Origin: Ascarosepion bandense
Taxonomy: Eukaryota; Mollusca; Cephalopoda; Sepiida; Sepiidae
Assembly (NCBI GenBank): GCA_037127315.1
Contig: JBBBDQ010000420.1
Location: 3,940,001-4,004,000 of the forward strand
DNA: 64,000 nucleotides
Direction: 5' to 3'
A program made the translations under genes and the position numbers. Within the stretch, counting starts at the first letter, position 1, and every line of letters starts with the position of its first letter. Shown piece after piece: positions 20,188 through 31,255 of this stretch. Below the pieces are notes generated by a model. It did not search any database. It saw nothing but the letters and a program-made list of their open reading frames with translations, and was not told the DNA's origin.

Positions 20188-20932
20188 GTGCAGCTTAAAT
20201 GGCTAGAAATAGTGCAGCTTAAATGGCTAGAAATAGTGCGTCTTAAATGGCTAGAAATAGTGCGGCTTAAATGGCTAGAAATAGTGCAGCTTAAATGGCT
20301 AGAAATAGTGCGGCTTAAATGGCTAGAAATAGTGCGGCTTAAATGGCTAGAAATAGTGCAGCTTAAATGGCTAGAAATAGTGCGGCTTAAATGGCTAGAA
20401 ATAGTGCAGCTTAAATGGCTAGAAATAGTGCGGCTTAAATGGCTAGAAATAGTGCAGCTTAAATGGCTAGAAATAGTGCGGCTTAAATGGCTAGAAATAG
20501 TGCAGCTTAAATGGCTAGAAATAGTGCGGCTTAAATGGCTAGAAATAGTGCAGCTTAAATGGCTAGAAATAGTGCGGCTTAAATGGCTAGAAATAGTGCG
20601 GCTTAAATGGCTAGAAATAGTGCGGCTTAAATGGCTAGAAATAGTGCAGCTTAAATGGCTAGAAATAGTGCGGCTTAAATGGCTAGAAATAGTGCGGCTT
20701 AAATGGCTAGAAATAGTGCAGGCTTAAATGGCTAGAAATAGTGCAGCTTAAATGGCTCGAAATAGTGCAGCTTAAATGGCTAGAAATAGTGCAGCTTAAA
20801 TGGCTAGAAATAGTGCGGCTTAAATGGCTAGAAATAGTGCGGCTTAAATGGCTAGAAATAGTGCAGCTTAAATGTCTAGAAATAGTGCAGCTTAAATGGC
20901 TAGAAATAGTGCGGCTTAAATGGCTAGAAATA
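20188..20932. repeat. 24-bp minisatellite, 31 units
   Basis: Unit GTGCAGCTTAAATGGCTAGA+AATA. Units differ almost only at one base, giving CAG or CGG, often alternating, which suggests a 48-bp higher-order unit. One unit has a 1-base insertion near 20721; single units have GCTCGA or TGTCTAGA. Because 24 is a multiple of 3, one frame stays open across most of the array and would read (V[Q/R]LKWLEI)n; the other forward frames have a stop in every unit. Confidence 0.97.
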
Positions 20933-21029
20933 TGTATGATGTTTAAAGTCAGAAATAGTTAACGAATGCAAATGTGCAACGTTGATTTTAAAATTTCTAT
21001 CGTATCGAATTCATGGGGGTGGGGTGCGG

Positions 21030-21345
21030 CCGTTCCTTTGTCCTTGATGACGGTGGATTGAAAGCTTTGGGAGAAAAGTATTGCAAAACTGCCCGAAAGC
21101 TTGCAGCAGAGCTAGATATAAGCATTGAAACAATTTCGGAACATTTGTATTTAAAAAAAAAAAGGGTCGAAGACACCTGATAAATATGTTTCACGAATTG
21201 AACCGAAACTGAAAAAGAATCACCACTGTGAAGTTTGCTTTTCTCTTCATAGGCGAAATCAAAACGGTCCATTCCTTGATCGCATCATATACAACAACCG
21301 GCGTCGACGTTCAAAGAACTGACTGCGATGAAGGGTTCTAAACAC
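21030..21345 (+). mobile_element. Mariner transposase N-terminal fragment
   Basis: Reads, with frame breaks, DDGGLKALGE, ARKLAAELDISIETISEHL, KYVSRIEPKLKKNHHCEVC, then RNQNGPFLDRII. These are the helix-turn-helix and linker segments of mariner up to just before the first catalytic Asp, where the similarity ends at the following LINE repeat. Confidence 0.75.
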
Positions 21346-21349
21346 TCTG

Positions 21350-21845
21350 AAAGTGCACCAAGAGTTGAACAGGAGTGGAGATTTTTCTTGTTTCATGTTT
21401 AGGATTGGGTTTTTGAGTCTTTCCAAAGTCTACTTCAATTCTATACTTCTAACGTATCTGTCTAAACTTTGAATTTTTATTTACTCATTTTTGCTTCAAT
21501 AGGAGTAGATCAATTCGCCTATTGTCTCGTTTATACTACTCCTGTCTTTCAAATGGGAGTAAATGTGTATCTCTTGCTTCCTGTTTAGAAATGAGTTTCC
21601 TCTTTCTTCTAAAATCTACTTTAATTCTATATTCCTAACGTCTCTGCCTAAACTCTGAATTTTTATTAACTAATATATTTTCCTTCAACAGGAGTAGAGA
21701 GTTCACTTATCGTCCGCTTCACACATCTCTCGGGATTTTTCAAGTTTTATTCCTTGTTTCCTGTTTAGCGTTGGGTTTCCGGTTCCTGCCACAATTTTCT
21801 CATTCTCATTCACTCGCACTGGCCTCCTGCATCTTAAAGGCCTAA
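21350..21845 (+). repeat. LINE family A 3' region with ~183-bp tandem units
   Basis: The string CTTG(T/C)TTCxTGTTTAG recurs at 21388, 21573 and 21753, spaced about 180-185 bases, each followed by similar text ending in an AGGAGTAGA-type sequence. The same words (cctgtttag, ggagta, gcccggttcac type) mark 3' regions of this LINE at 30.8, 45.8, 49.7 and 62.4 kb. Confidence 0.55.
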
Positions 21846-22389
21846 TCGCGGTGAATCGGCTAAAATAAAGTTATGGTGACTGTTTAATGGTCGTCAACCT
21901 GATGAATCTAGTACCATTTTCTCAATCCTAGCGGAACAGTCGCAGCTAAAAAGCACTGTCACGATAATTGCAGCGTAAGTGACGACCATTATTCAATAAA
22001 AAATAACCTCTCCACTTGCACGATAATGCTTTACCAGACATCATACAACCAACTTATAAATATTTGCAAAATGTGTAGACAGTGTTTTTCTTGGTTAAGA
22101 AAATGTATTCTAAATTGAAATAAAACATTTTAAATTAATGTTTAAAACCCTGTTCATCAGAAAAATTACCATTAAAATATTTATAGAAAACGTGCAAGGA
22201 AAGTACGATACAGTGGTGGGATAGTAACTGAAGCTGAGATGGTAGATCAGGATTAATAAATTTGCAGCCCTTGTTTTTCCCTCCATTGACACAAGCACGT
22301 TAAGTAGGGTACTCGATTGTTCTTATTGTCCGATTGCCTTCAGTATATCTTATGAGTGCTAAATTCGCTATTCCTTGTTTCTGTCCTCA
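21846..22389. other. AT-rich spacer, nothing assigned
   Basis: No coding or repeat signature recognised between two LINE fragments. Confidence 0.45.
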
Positions 22390-22730
22390 GAATATATCAA
22401 CTGTCACTTTCTGCTTTTAAGTATGTGTGTTTTTTGTTTCATTTTCTTTCTTAAAAAATCCCCATTGCTCATATACTACGTCTATAGTACTCTCAGCATC
22501 CCTCTGTAGAACCATAGCTCTGTTATCTCAATTCTTCGTTTTATCTGAGAATTTGCTTAGCATTAACAGCCATATTGGAGGATTGATACTAAATTCTAAC
22601 GCAGCACTTTTTTCTTAGTTTGAACGAGGTGTTTCTGTTTCTTAATACTTTGCTTAGTATTTGGAAGTCATATTTCTATATTCCGAAGAACTTCTCACAT
22701 GTTTCTGTGATCTATTCAAACATTTCCCAA
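22390..22730 (-). mobile_element. RTE-like LINE fragment (family B)
   Basis: Collinear with 55890-56110, including CAGCATCCCTCTGTAGAACC, which matches AGCATCCTTCTGTAGAACC in the long copy. No intact frame. Confidence 0.7.
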
Positions 22731-22915
22731 ATAAATTAATGTACTTGCTTAATGTTGATATCTTCAAATCTGCTTCGCATCTTGTTAACGAGCATACTCA
22801 TAATAATAATAATGATGAATAATAAAAGAATTAAAGAATTAAAAAAAAAAAAATAATAATAATAATAATGAATTAATTATTTAAGATTAAAAATAATGAT
22901 AATTTTTTAAAAAAT

Positions 22916-23195
22916 CAGTGCGTTAAGTGTCATACATGATACACGCTTGGACTGACTGGTAAGAAGATTTTCCCGTAGTAGATTACCTTACTTTCTGTGG
23001 TAGACTAGTTGTCAACCATGGTTATAGAACCCAATCTGTCCTGCTATTTAACACATAGCTGAAGAGTGAAGAGCCAGATAATTGCTTTTCCAAAGGATAT
23101 TTGTGCATAAGTGGATGCAATGAATTCAACTGAAATTCGAACTCGGCTCTTCGATTTCTCGTTCCGAGACGATATCCACTGCACCACAATGCACA
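22916..23195 (-). repeat. tRNA-derived SINE, family A
   Basis: The head lies at the right end (TGCACCACAATGCACAT, minus orientation) with B-box GAATTTCGAACTC-type sequence; the tail at left ends with the family's GTGTATCA...GGCACTTAA string in degenerate form. Confidence 0.8.
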
Positions 23196-23239
23196 TCACT
23201 CATATATTTTATCCAAACTTAATCACCAACATCAAGTCT

Positions 23240-23458
23240 ATCAGCCAGTTAAATGCCATATATGATACACGCTTGGGCGATGATGTTTTTCATGACATGA
23301 CTGACAAGGCAGAACATTTTCCCGAATTAGGTTGAAATTTCATTGTGCGGTAGACTGGTTGCCAACCAAGGATATAGAAACCATAGGTGGGAGTAGAAGA
23401 GATGGAGGTAGAAGAGATAAAGGCAGTAAAGATAGGTTCCTACCTATCCCAAGGACAC
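23240..23458 (-). repeat. tRNA-derived SINE, family A, truncated
   Basis: Tail and middle present (CAGTTAAATGCCATATATGA, GTAGACTGGTTGCCAACCAA). The head was lost where the next copy begins. Confidence 0.7.
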
Positions 23459-23837
23459 TTCAGTCAGTTATGTGCCATACGTGATACACGCTTGGACGAT
23501 CATATCTCGACAGACACATGACTGACTGGGCAGAAGATTATCCCGCAGTAGGTTGCCATTGCTTTCTGCGGTAGACTGATTGCCGACCAAGGCTATAGAA
23601 TCCAATCTGTCCTGTTATTTAACCCATAACTGGAAGGAATAGGCGGATTAATACCTTTCCCAAGGGTATTTGCGCGTAAGTGAATGCAATGAATTCAGCT
23701 GGAATTCGAACTCGGCTCCCCGATTTCTCGTTCCGAGCCGATATCCAATGCACCACAAGGCACATAAATCCGCTTTCGATTTCTTACCCCGAGCCGATAT
23801 CCATTGCACCACATATCCAGTCCAACAACGCACATAA
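23459..23837 (-). repeat. tRNA-derived SINE, family A, with duplicated head
   Basis: Nearly complete copy on the minus strand. A second partial head (TACCCCGAGCCGATATCCAT) is attached at its 5' end, so insertion beside or recombination with another copy is likely. Confidence 0.8.
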
Positions 23838-23935
23838 AAATATATATATAAATAAATAATATATAAATATAAATTAATTAATTAATTAATTAATTAATTA
23901 AATTAAAAATTAAAAATATTAAAAACAGCTTCAAA
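23838..23935. repeat. A/T low-complexity tract with (AATT)n
   Basis: TATA-like and AATT units; no other content. Confidence 0.85.
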
Positions 23936-24250
23936 AAATGTTCTGGCGTTACAACATGTATAATTGATTGAAAGTGTTAATATGTATGTTTTTCTTAGCG
24001 AATAAAGTTTGTCTCCAGTAAATATCCCGTGAAGTACGACAATTTTACTTGTTAGCAACGTGAACGTTAGTAACGTGAATTTAATCAGTTGGGTTATGTT
24101 TTGTAGGTGTTACTGGGCTGTGTATCGCTATTCATGGGCGTAAATAGTAGAAACTGTTGAGAGGGTTTTTTTTTTAATTTTATAGGATGTAGCAACCAAT
24201 TAAACTTAGAAATCACATTTAAAAACTTTGCAAAACCCTCAATCAGAGAC

Positions 24251-24450
24251 GCTTACGCCCACAGAATGTTTAAAGTCCGGCTCTCATACGATCAATGAAG
24301 TTAAGCAGCGTTGAGTCAGTACTTGAATAGGTAATCGCTTGGGAATACCAGTTGCTGTAAGCTTGAATATGTGTTGTAATAGATAACGGCTCCGAATTCT
24401 AAATGAGAGAGCCGTATTCCAATTCCAATCGGGTTCATTACGTGAAACTC
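24251..24450 (+). repeat. 5S rRNA/tRNA composite SINE, copy 1
   Basis: The left half matches the 5S rRNA 3' two-thirds: GAAGTTAAGCAGCG, CAGTACTTGAATAGGTAATC, CTTGGGAATACCAG, GCTGTAAGCTT. It is followed directly by a worn family A tRNA-like head (TGTGTTGTAATAGATAACGG). The same order occurs at 28491, so it is a mobile family rather than a 5S gene. Confidence 0.7.
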
Positions 24451-25050
24451 AATTAAAAAAAGATATGAATTCTTATTTTCACTCCCTCAGCATTGAGTTG
24501 ATTAGTAGGATTTATAACAGAAATTTATTAAAATCTTCAATTTTTTTCAAAACCAAAATATTTTTCGACTTTAAATAACTTGAAAAAGGTCGATAAACCG
24601 TAAAAAAATCAATATAAGTTTATACTATTATTGCTTCAATTTTACATTAAAATTTGAACTAAAAGTTCCTCGAATTTGTAGTGTTAAATATGTTTCATTT
24701 TATATATGAGACCGGAACTTTATCAAAATTTTGGATAATAGGCTTGAATTTTGTCCACTGGGTTTTGTCCTGTTACCCCCCAAATGTTAAGAAAATCATG
24801 TGTGATTCATGCTTTATAATCGAAAATTCTTTACAAAATTACTTTTATCATTGATGTCTTAAAATGTTCATCATTTCTTTTTAGATCTTATATTAGTTTA
24901 ATTATGGATGACAGCTGAGTATTTAGCTACGTTTTAAATGATAATCCTCAAATGTTAAAGCTAGAAGAATGGTTGATCTCTGTAAATATTTTAACATTAA
25001 AATACAGCAGTAGACTTGTCACATATGTACAGATCCTGTTATTCCCATTT
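24451..25050. other. AT-rich spacer, nothing assigned
   Basis: No signature recognised. Confidence 0.5.
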
Positions 25051-25113
25051 AAAACTGGACCCCTGTGTAGTAAAACTGGACCCCTGTGTAGTAAAACTGG
25101 ACCCCTGTGTAGT
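25051..25113. repeat. 21-bp tandem repeat, 3 identical units
   Basis: AAAACTGGACCCCTGTGTAG+T repeated at 25051, 25072 and 25093 with no difference seen. Confidence 0.95.
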
Positions 25114-25249
25114 ACAGAATAAATCAGGAAACTTATTTTCTTAACATTTACAACGAATGAGAAAAAATTTACACTTTGCTGCTCTCCTTTAACCGCCATA
25201 GAGCGTCAGTATGACTCACATTAGTCTCCCGTAAAGCAATACATTGCGC

Positions 25250-25945
25250 TTCCTCGGCCTCACTCTCTCAGCCGATCTCAAATGGAATGAATACATCGAT
25301 TCAATAGCTACATCTACCGCTGAGTAGGTTGGGTCTCTGTGTCGAGCTAGGAAGTTTTTCTTGTTAGAATTCATCTTGCACATTTATAAGTTTACCATTC
25401 GTCCGTGCATTGAATACTGTTGCTATATCTGGTCAAATACCACTGCTATTCATCTTGGGGTTCTTGACAAAATCCCAAAGAACGATCTGCAATATAATCG
25501 GTCCCGATTTGGCAGCTCGCTTTCAGTTACTTTCTCACCCACGAGATGTGGCTTCCCTCTGTCTTTTTTGCAAGTATTTTCACGGCTTCTGCTTTGACGA
25601 GCTTCATTCCCTGATGTCCCGCCCTCATGAATGTACTGGTGTAACTAGATTGGCAACTAGGTATCACCCTTTTACTGTCAAAATAAGCAAATGTAACCGC
25701 CACTTCTTCTTTATAAGTGTATGTTCTCGTAATTCCTGCATGTTGAACTCCTTTCCTCATTCTTGCTTTCCTGATAGCTTTATGTTTAAGTGCAATGTCA
25801 GTTGCCATGTTCTATCTCGCTGACTTTCTCTTTTCTCTTAGCCTTTCTTTGACATCCCCTCTAACGTATTTTTCTTTTCCCTCTTTCCTCACTTCTCATT
25901 GTAACCTCCAGTGCGCACCAGTAGCAGTACTTCCTTGTTTGGGCT
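25250..25945 (+). mobile_element. LINE family A, C-terminal reverse-transcriptase fragment
   Basis: Plus strand reads FTIRPCIEYCCYIWSNTTA, then VLDKIPKNDLQ, HPRDVASLCLFCKYFHGFC, TRLATRYHPFTV and SCFPDSFMFK in two or three frames. This is the post-catalytic tail typical of CR1/L2/jockey-group LINEs. The upstream catalytic region is missing. It is the best-preserved of the family A pieces here. Confidence 0.8.
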
Positions 25946-27006
25946 GAAATAATTATTAAAAGAAACCCACGAAAACTACTTTAGATTGAATAAAACCTTT
26001 ATAGTCTAAGTATGGGTAGGAAATGTCTAAAATCCCTATGTAGTGAGGGTTGAAAAATGTAAAAATGTGGCTGCGTGTTCTATGTCGTGGTCACCGTTTA
26101 TGTATAGAGCGTTGGCTTGTGTCAAACGTAGCCGAGTCCATCACATTTGAAAGTATCAGAAGGTTGCACAAAAAAATGAAATTGTCTCGTCCGCATAAAT
26201 ACGTGTAAATTTATTTAACGAGAAAAATGACATCAATTCTTCTTGTTTTGAATTAACACATACAGTTTTTCATTTAGATATGCATTTTAAGAGTTCACGT
26301 TCACTTCCGGTCAAACGAAATGGATTTGTTAAGCAAAGCAAAACTATGTCGCTAATGTGTATGAAGTCTTTGTTAATTTTTCTTTCGTAAAAATAAGGTA
26401 AATCTGATTTCGCTGTGTCTCTTTTGTTGCGCACAAGTCAATGAAGAAAGAAGAGAAACATTTAGTGCGTAGTGAAAGAGAGGGTGACAGAGTGTGAAAA
26501 GGAGGGCATGTTGTCTAGATGATACATCCGGTTGAACGACCAGTGACCCTCTCTGAAAAAAGATATCAATGACGTATATTTATACAATAGTAGAAAATAG
26601 AAATGGGTCTATTTTTTAAATGTTTTTCCTGCTTTTTAAATGGCCAGTAAATAAATGGTTGTATACATTTTGTTTTTGCCGACATTAGCACATGAAAAAC
26701 TAACTGCTCCGACTGTCTTTTGAAAATAACTTTCTGTTGGTGAATGTATAAATGTATATGCTTTTTAGTGGCTCAAGAAAAGGTGTAGGAATGTGTAAGA
26801 TTGAAATTTCTGTGCTATGAAATCTTATAAAAGTTCGACACCTACTCTTATTTACCCAATACAAGTGCAACGGAAGAAATATACATGTTATGATCTTGCA
26901 TGTATGTTGAAACAGATATCTATAATGTATTTCTCTCTCAAGTTCATTTTTTTCTAATTACAAATGATTTGCAGCCTTTTCGCGACCGGAAGGCTTCTAT
27001 CAAAGA
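25946..27006. other. AT-rich spacer, nothing assigned
   Basis: No coding or repeat signature recognised. Confidence 0.5.
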
Positions 27007-27064
<58 letters not shown>

Positions 27065-27095
27065 AGAGAGAGAGAGAGGGAGAGAGAGAGAGAGA
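27007..27095. repeat. (TA)n-(GA)n compound microsatellite
   Basis: TA tract followed by a GA tract. Confidence 0.97.
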
Positions 27096-27716
27096 CGGGT
27101 TGATAGATGTCTATTTCAACATATGTATGATACTAATTTTCAAGTTATTCCTAATAATTATTTTGTTAATTTTTTTTTTTAATTACAATAGATCTACGGA
27201 GCCACGGTGCTTTGTAGCTAGCTTCCTGGGACCTTGCAGTTCCTAGGAAACTTCAATCTCCCCACCGCGCTTGTTGCGATTTCTGTGGGGTTCCTAAGCA
27301 CGGCCTTGCTAAGATGGTTCACCTCTATGTACGGTGAGCTTTAGTTGAGAAAGTTAAAGTTGGGAGAAACTAAGGAATGTAGCTTGTTTGAAGATGTTCC
27401 ATGAAAATAGACGTGGAGTAACGAGAGGCTGACAATTCTTTTGTCTATAGGAAAAGGTTTGTAAAGTGATAAACAACTTATTGCATCGCGTAGACGGTTT
27501 TGGATTCTATCCAAACTAGAAAGTGAAGAGTGGATATATGTGTTGGTTAAGTTATGGGTTGCTCATGAGAGTCATACATTCTTGTGTACCAAATACAAGT
27601 ACCGACAGGATTAAATTATTCCTTTTAATTTCCCTCTCCGACACGGAGCTTATTTTATTTCATTTCATTGATATTTTTATTATTAATCACAGTAAGTTTA
27701 TTCTACATTTCTTAAA

Positions 27717-27719
<3 letters not shown>
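27096..27719. other. Spacer, nothing assigned
   Basis: A GC-richer patch at 27190-27330 has no recognisable motif. Confidence 0.45.

Positions 27720-27803
<84 letters not shown>
27720..27803. repeat. (CT)n-(TA)n-(TG)n compound microsatellite
   Basis: Three dinucleotide tracts in direct succession. Confidence 0.97.
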
Positions 27804-28301
27804 TATATCTAACTTGAAAGTACCCAACATCCTGGTTATTCAATACACAAGTTTCAACCAAATGGCATTTGTCATACGTCCTGTATATGAGGGTTGGGTG
27901 ATTTTAATCTTTTCACCCCAAGCAAGGCAATAAATCCAATGAAACGCAAGGTGAGTTTGAGAGAATATGAAAATATTACAAAAAGAAAACGTTTTTAAGA
28001 AGAGAGTTGAAGGTAAAGAACAGTAATTAAAAAAACAGAAATTAACGATTAATTTTGCATTTAAATTTTGGGGGATCAAACTAGAAAGCAAAAAGCCTAC
28101 AAGCGATAAGTTCAACAGAAAAAATGTTAATATGGAACTTACGTTACAACTAGCCATTTCAGTTGTAAGATAACGAGACGTTGCTGCCAATTTAGTGTGT
28201 GTATAAGTATGTGGTGGGGGGTGCGTACGCACGTGCTAGGAATTCATTTGTGGCAAAGAAGAATTAAAACTATTTCATATTGCAAACAGTCTTCGGTTTT
28301 A
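27804..28301. other. Spacer, nothing assigned
   Basis: Open frames here are short and unrecognised. Confidence 0.45.
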
Positions 28302-28490
28302 GGTAATCCCAAATGAACATATCATTATTTTTAATCAAGCTGTAGTAGGCTTTCAAACACGAAACACAAGAAGCTTCTTAAACGTTTTGCCTTTACACCT
28401 TGAAAAAGAAAGCAGACCGATGAGGAAGAACTAAAATTCTATCAAACCAAACACAGTCTTCAAAACTGGAGCCTTTCACATAAATATTGG
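28302..28490. repeat. Direct duplication, copy 1 (~190 bp)
   Basis: Matches 28957-29146 with roughly nine differences (for example CAAGAAGCTTCTTAAACG versus CAAGAAGCTTATTAAATA). The composite SINE begins exactly at its right end. Confidence 0.9.
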
Positions 28491-28800
28491 GCTTACGGTC
28501 TATCACGTTGAATACACCGGTTCTCGCTCAATCACCGAAGTTGAGCCTGGTCAGTACTTAGATGGGTGACCGCTTAGGAATACCAGGTGCAGTAAGTGTA
28601 TAGTGATGGATGTGCGTTGTGGTGCAGTGGATATCGGCTCGGAAAGAGAAATCGGTGAGCCGAGTTTGAATTCCAATTACATACCCTGCATTCACTTAAG
28701 CACTGGTACCCTTGGGAAAGGTATTAATCCGTTCCTTTCTTAAAGTTATGGCTTAAATAACAAGGGTAGAACGTAGGGAGCCTGTCCTTAAAAAAAATCC
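28491..28800 (+). repeat. 5S rRNA/tRNA composite SINE, copy 2
   Basis: Begins GCTTACGGTCTATCACGTTG and runs through a nearly full-length 5S rRNA-like head (GGTCAGTACTTAGATGGGTG, ACCGCTTAGGAATACCAG) with a short internal deletion. After a linker comes the family A tRNA-like head (TGTGCGTTGTGGTGCAGTGG) and its body, ending in an A-rich tail near 28797. Confidence 0.8.
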
Positions 28801-28956
28801 CAATGAATCTTGATACTCGAAAAGAAAAATGTATTACTACACACAAAACTTATATAAAAAAAATCAACAATAACTTGTTGAAAGAAAAAGGTATTGCCAG
28901 CAATAAATAAATAAAGTTTAGTTGGCAATAAATTACCTACCGAGGTTGATTTGCCT

Positions 28957-29146
28957 CAAAAACCAAATGAACATATCATTATTTTTGCGCAAGCTGTAGT
29001 AGGCTTTCAAACACGAAACACAAGAAGCTTATTAAATATTTTGCCTTTACACCTTGAAAAAGAAAACAGACCGATGAGGAAGAACTAAAATTCTGTCAAA
29101 CCAAACACAGTCTTCAAACCTGGAGCCTTTCGCATAAATATTGGCG
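28957..29146. repeat. Direct duplication, copy 2 (~190 bp)
   Basis: Second copy of 28302-28490, 655 bases away. The similarity stops at AAATATTGG, the point where the SINE starts in copy 1. Confidence 0.9.
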
Positions 29147-29793
29147 TAATTTATATTCCCCTCCCTCCAAAAGAAAAAGAAAAGTTCGGTAACGAAACCA
29201 CTTCGATTGGTGGTAGCGAAACAGAAAATAACGTAGGCATGAGGGATTAAAGAAATGAAAACATACAAACCATAAAAGAAGGATAAATAATAGGAGAGCT
29301 TTGCAAAACCCAGGTTCATCTTTCAATGTTTTGACAACCACAACTGAACGATAAATCATGTTATAAGTTGTCTGTCGGAAAAACAATTCTTTTATTTTTT
29401 GCCTTGTTTTGTCTTTCTGCTTATCGTTTTGGAAGTGTACGTAATATTTGTTTCTGTTTTACTTATTTCTCTCAATAGTTGACTTGTGGTAATTTACAAT
29501 AAAAGGAAAATAAATTACTACACTTCGAATTTTTTCGCAATTGCTATATGTCAACCACTCAAGAGACCATTGACAGCTTTGAAATGAGCCATGCATGTTC
29601 TTACGCACTATTATGTGTTTTGATTTTCTATTTGATAAAAAAATTACATTTCTATGGTAAATGTATATTCGGGGTCTTCAATAGCATAAATAAATAGCAG
29701 GAATTGTGTGGTTGAATTGAGTGGTGAGAACTTTAAAATTTTATCAAGGTCCCACTCATTCTTTCATCTAAAGATGCTATCGTCTATATATAT
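29147..29793. other. AT-rich spacer, nothing assigned
   Basis: No signature recognised. Confidence 0.45.
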
Positions 29794-29845
29794 CAGATCC
29801 TGAAGGCATTTTCTCTGTAAACAGAGAGAATGCCTTTTGGGTCTG
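29794..29845. other. Near-perfect 25-bp-arm hairpin
   Basis: GGCATTTTCTCTGT and ACAGAGAGAATGCC form a 14-bp stem around a 2-base centre. CAGATCC and GGGTCTG extend it after a 4-base internal loop. Confidence 0.8.
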
Positions 29846-30033
29846 AGTGTGATTGGACTCTAGTTATCCTTGAATTTTTTCCCTCTCAATTCGCATTTCA
29901 TCATTTAATCACGATTTAGAAAATCCCAGAAATTAAAAACTAGATAAGCTCTAGGCGAAACCTGTTTTTTTTTTTGTTTTTTTTGTCTTAGATTTTAGTA
30001 TGTCATCGAAGATCCAATTATTCCTTGCTATTG

Positions 30034-30034
<1 letters not shown>

Positions 30035-30089
<55 letters not shown>
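30035..30089. repeat. (TA)n microsatellite
   Basis: About 27 TA units at the left end of a fold-back element. Confidence 0.97.
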
Positions 30090-30091
<2 letters not shown>

Positions 30092-30510
30092 GTGTATTTG
30101 GGCAAAAATCTTTCTTTTATACAGATTTCATTTAAAATCGACAAACAAGGTATTATCTATAAGTTTTTTATATAATTTTTCATGTGTTCGTATATTTTTT
30201 CTTTCTAAACTCAAATTATATAAGAATTGTCCTTAATAACATCAATTATGAACACGGTAACAGTGTACTTACTGTGTTCGAAATTTAACATCTACAAGAC
30301 TCTATATACATGAACTTTACACATGTTTATTTACAAGTAAAACAAAATTAATTTTGATAATGGCTAAAAGTTTAGTGAAAGCGCTCGAAAGTACAAAAAC
30401 TTTGGACAATTCTTATATAATTTGAGTTCCGAAAAGAAAAAACTTATACGAACACATGTAAAATTATATAAAAAACTTAATAATAATAACTTCTCTCATT
30501 TTTAATGAAA

Positions 30511-30511
<1 letters not shown>
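30090..30511. mobile_element. Fold-back element with ~105-bp inverted arms
   Basis: Left CTCAAATTATATAAGAATTG is mirrored at right by CAATTCTTATATAATTTGAG, and the arms continue outwards to GTTTCATTT / AATGAAAC. Near 30355 it has TTGATAATGGCTAAAAG, then TGAAAGCGCTCG: a decayed hammerhead-like core in which GAAAGCGCUC keeps the palindromic stem III. Confidence 0.7.
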
Positions 30512-30582
<71 letters not shown>

Positions 30583-30620
30583 CATGTGTGTGTGTGTGTA
30601 TGTGTGTGTGTGTGTGTGTT
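30512..30620. repeat. (TA)n-(TG)n compound microsatellite
   Basis: TA tract then TG tract with one interruption. Confidence 0.97.
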
Positions 30621-30710
30621 TTAGAAAACATTTTGATGGATGTAATAACTACCGTGGAATCAAAAATTTCTTCAAGCAAATTACTATGAAATTATTATTA
30701 TTTTTTTAAA

Positions 30711-31255
30711 TTATATCACCCCGAGCAAGGCGGTAATGCCACTGATGTGCAGGGGGCTACATAGGAGTGAGAAGATTGGAAAAGAGAAATCAGGAAACCG
30801 CATCATAAACAGGAAACAAGGGATGAGCCTCTTCACCTGTTCAATAGACGTGGGTGGAGTGTGAACCGGGCGATTGTTTAGTCTATATACTCCAATTGAA
30901 AAAAAAAAGTGAGAAGATTGGAAAAGAGAAATCAGGAAACCGCATCATAAACAGGAAACAAGGGATGAGCCACTTCACCTGTTCAATAGACGTGGGTGGA
31001 GTGTGAACCGGGCGATTGTTTAGTCTATATACTCCAATTGAAAAAAAAAAGTGAGAAGATTGGAAAAGAGAAATCAGGAAACCGCATCATAAACAGGAAA
31101 CAAGGGATGAGCCTCTTCACCTGTTCAATAGACGTGGGTGGAGTGTGAACCGGGCTATTGTTTAGTCTATCTACTCCAATTGAAAAAAAAGTGAGAAGAT
31201 TGGAAAAGAGAACACCGGAAATCTCATCGTAAACAGGAAACAAAGGATGAGAAAT
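30711..31255 (-). mobile_element. LINE family A 3' end with 142-bp tandem units
   Basis: On the minus strand it ends with the conserved CACATCAGTGGCATTACCGC...GGGGTGATA string and an A-rich tail. Upstream of that a unit starting GTGAGAAGATTGGAAAAGAG (plus strand) repeats at 30767, 30909, 31051 and 31191, with only one or two changes per unit apart from the last partial one. Confidence 0.8.

Noticed and set aside
20188..20932. CRISPR-like direct repeats
   Set aside because: Units are head-to-tail with no spacers, and the DNA is plainly eukaryotic.
20167..20962. Long open frames encoding repeated VQLKWLEI/VRLKWLEI octapeptides
   Set aside because: They follow from a 24-bp tandem unit that lacks stops in one frame. 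There is a 1-base shift inside the array, no signal or flanking coding, and single-base variation without coding constraint.
28491..28600. A functional 5S rRNA gene
   Set aside because: Internal deletion and many substitutions, and it is fused to a tRNA-like SINE head in the same way as a second copy.
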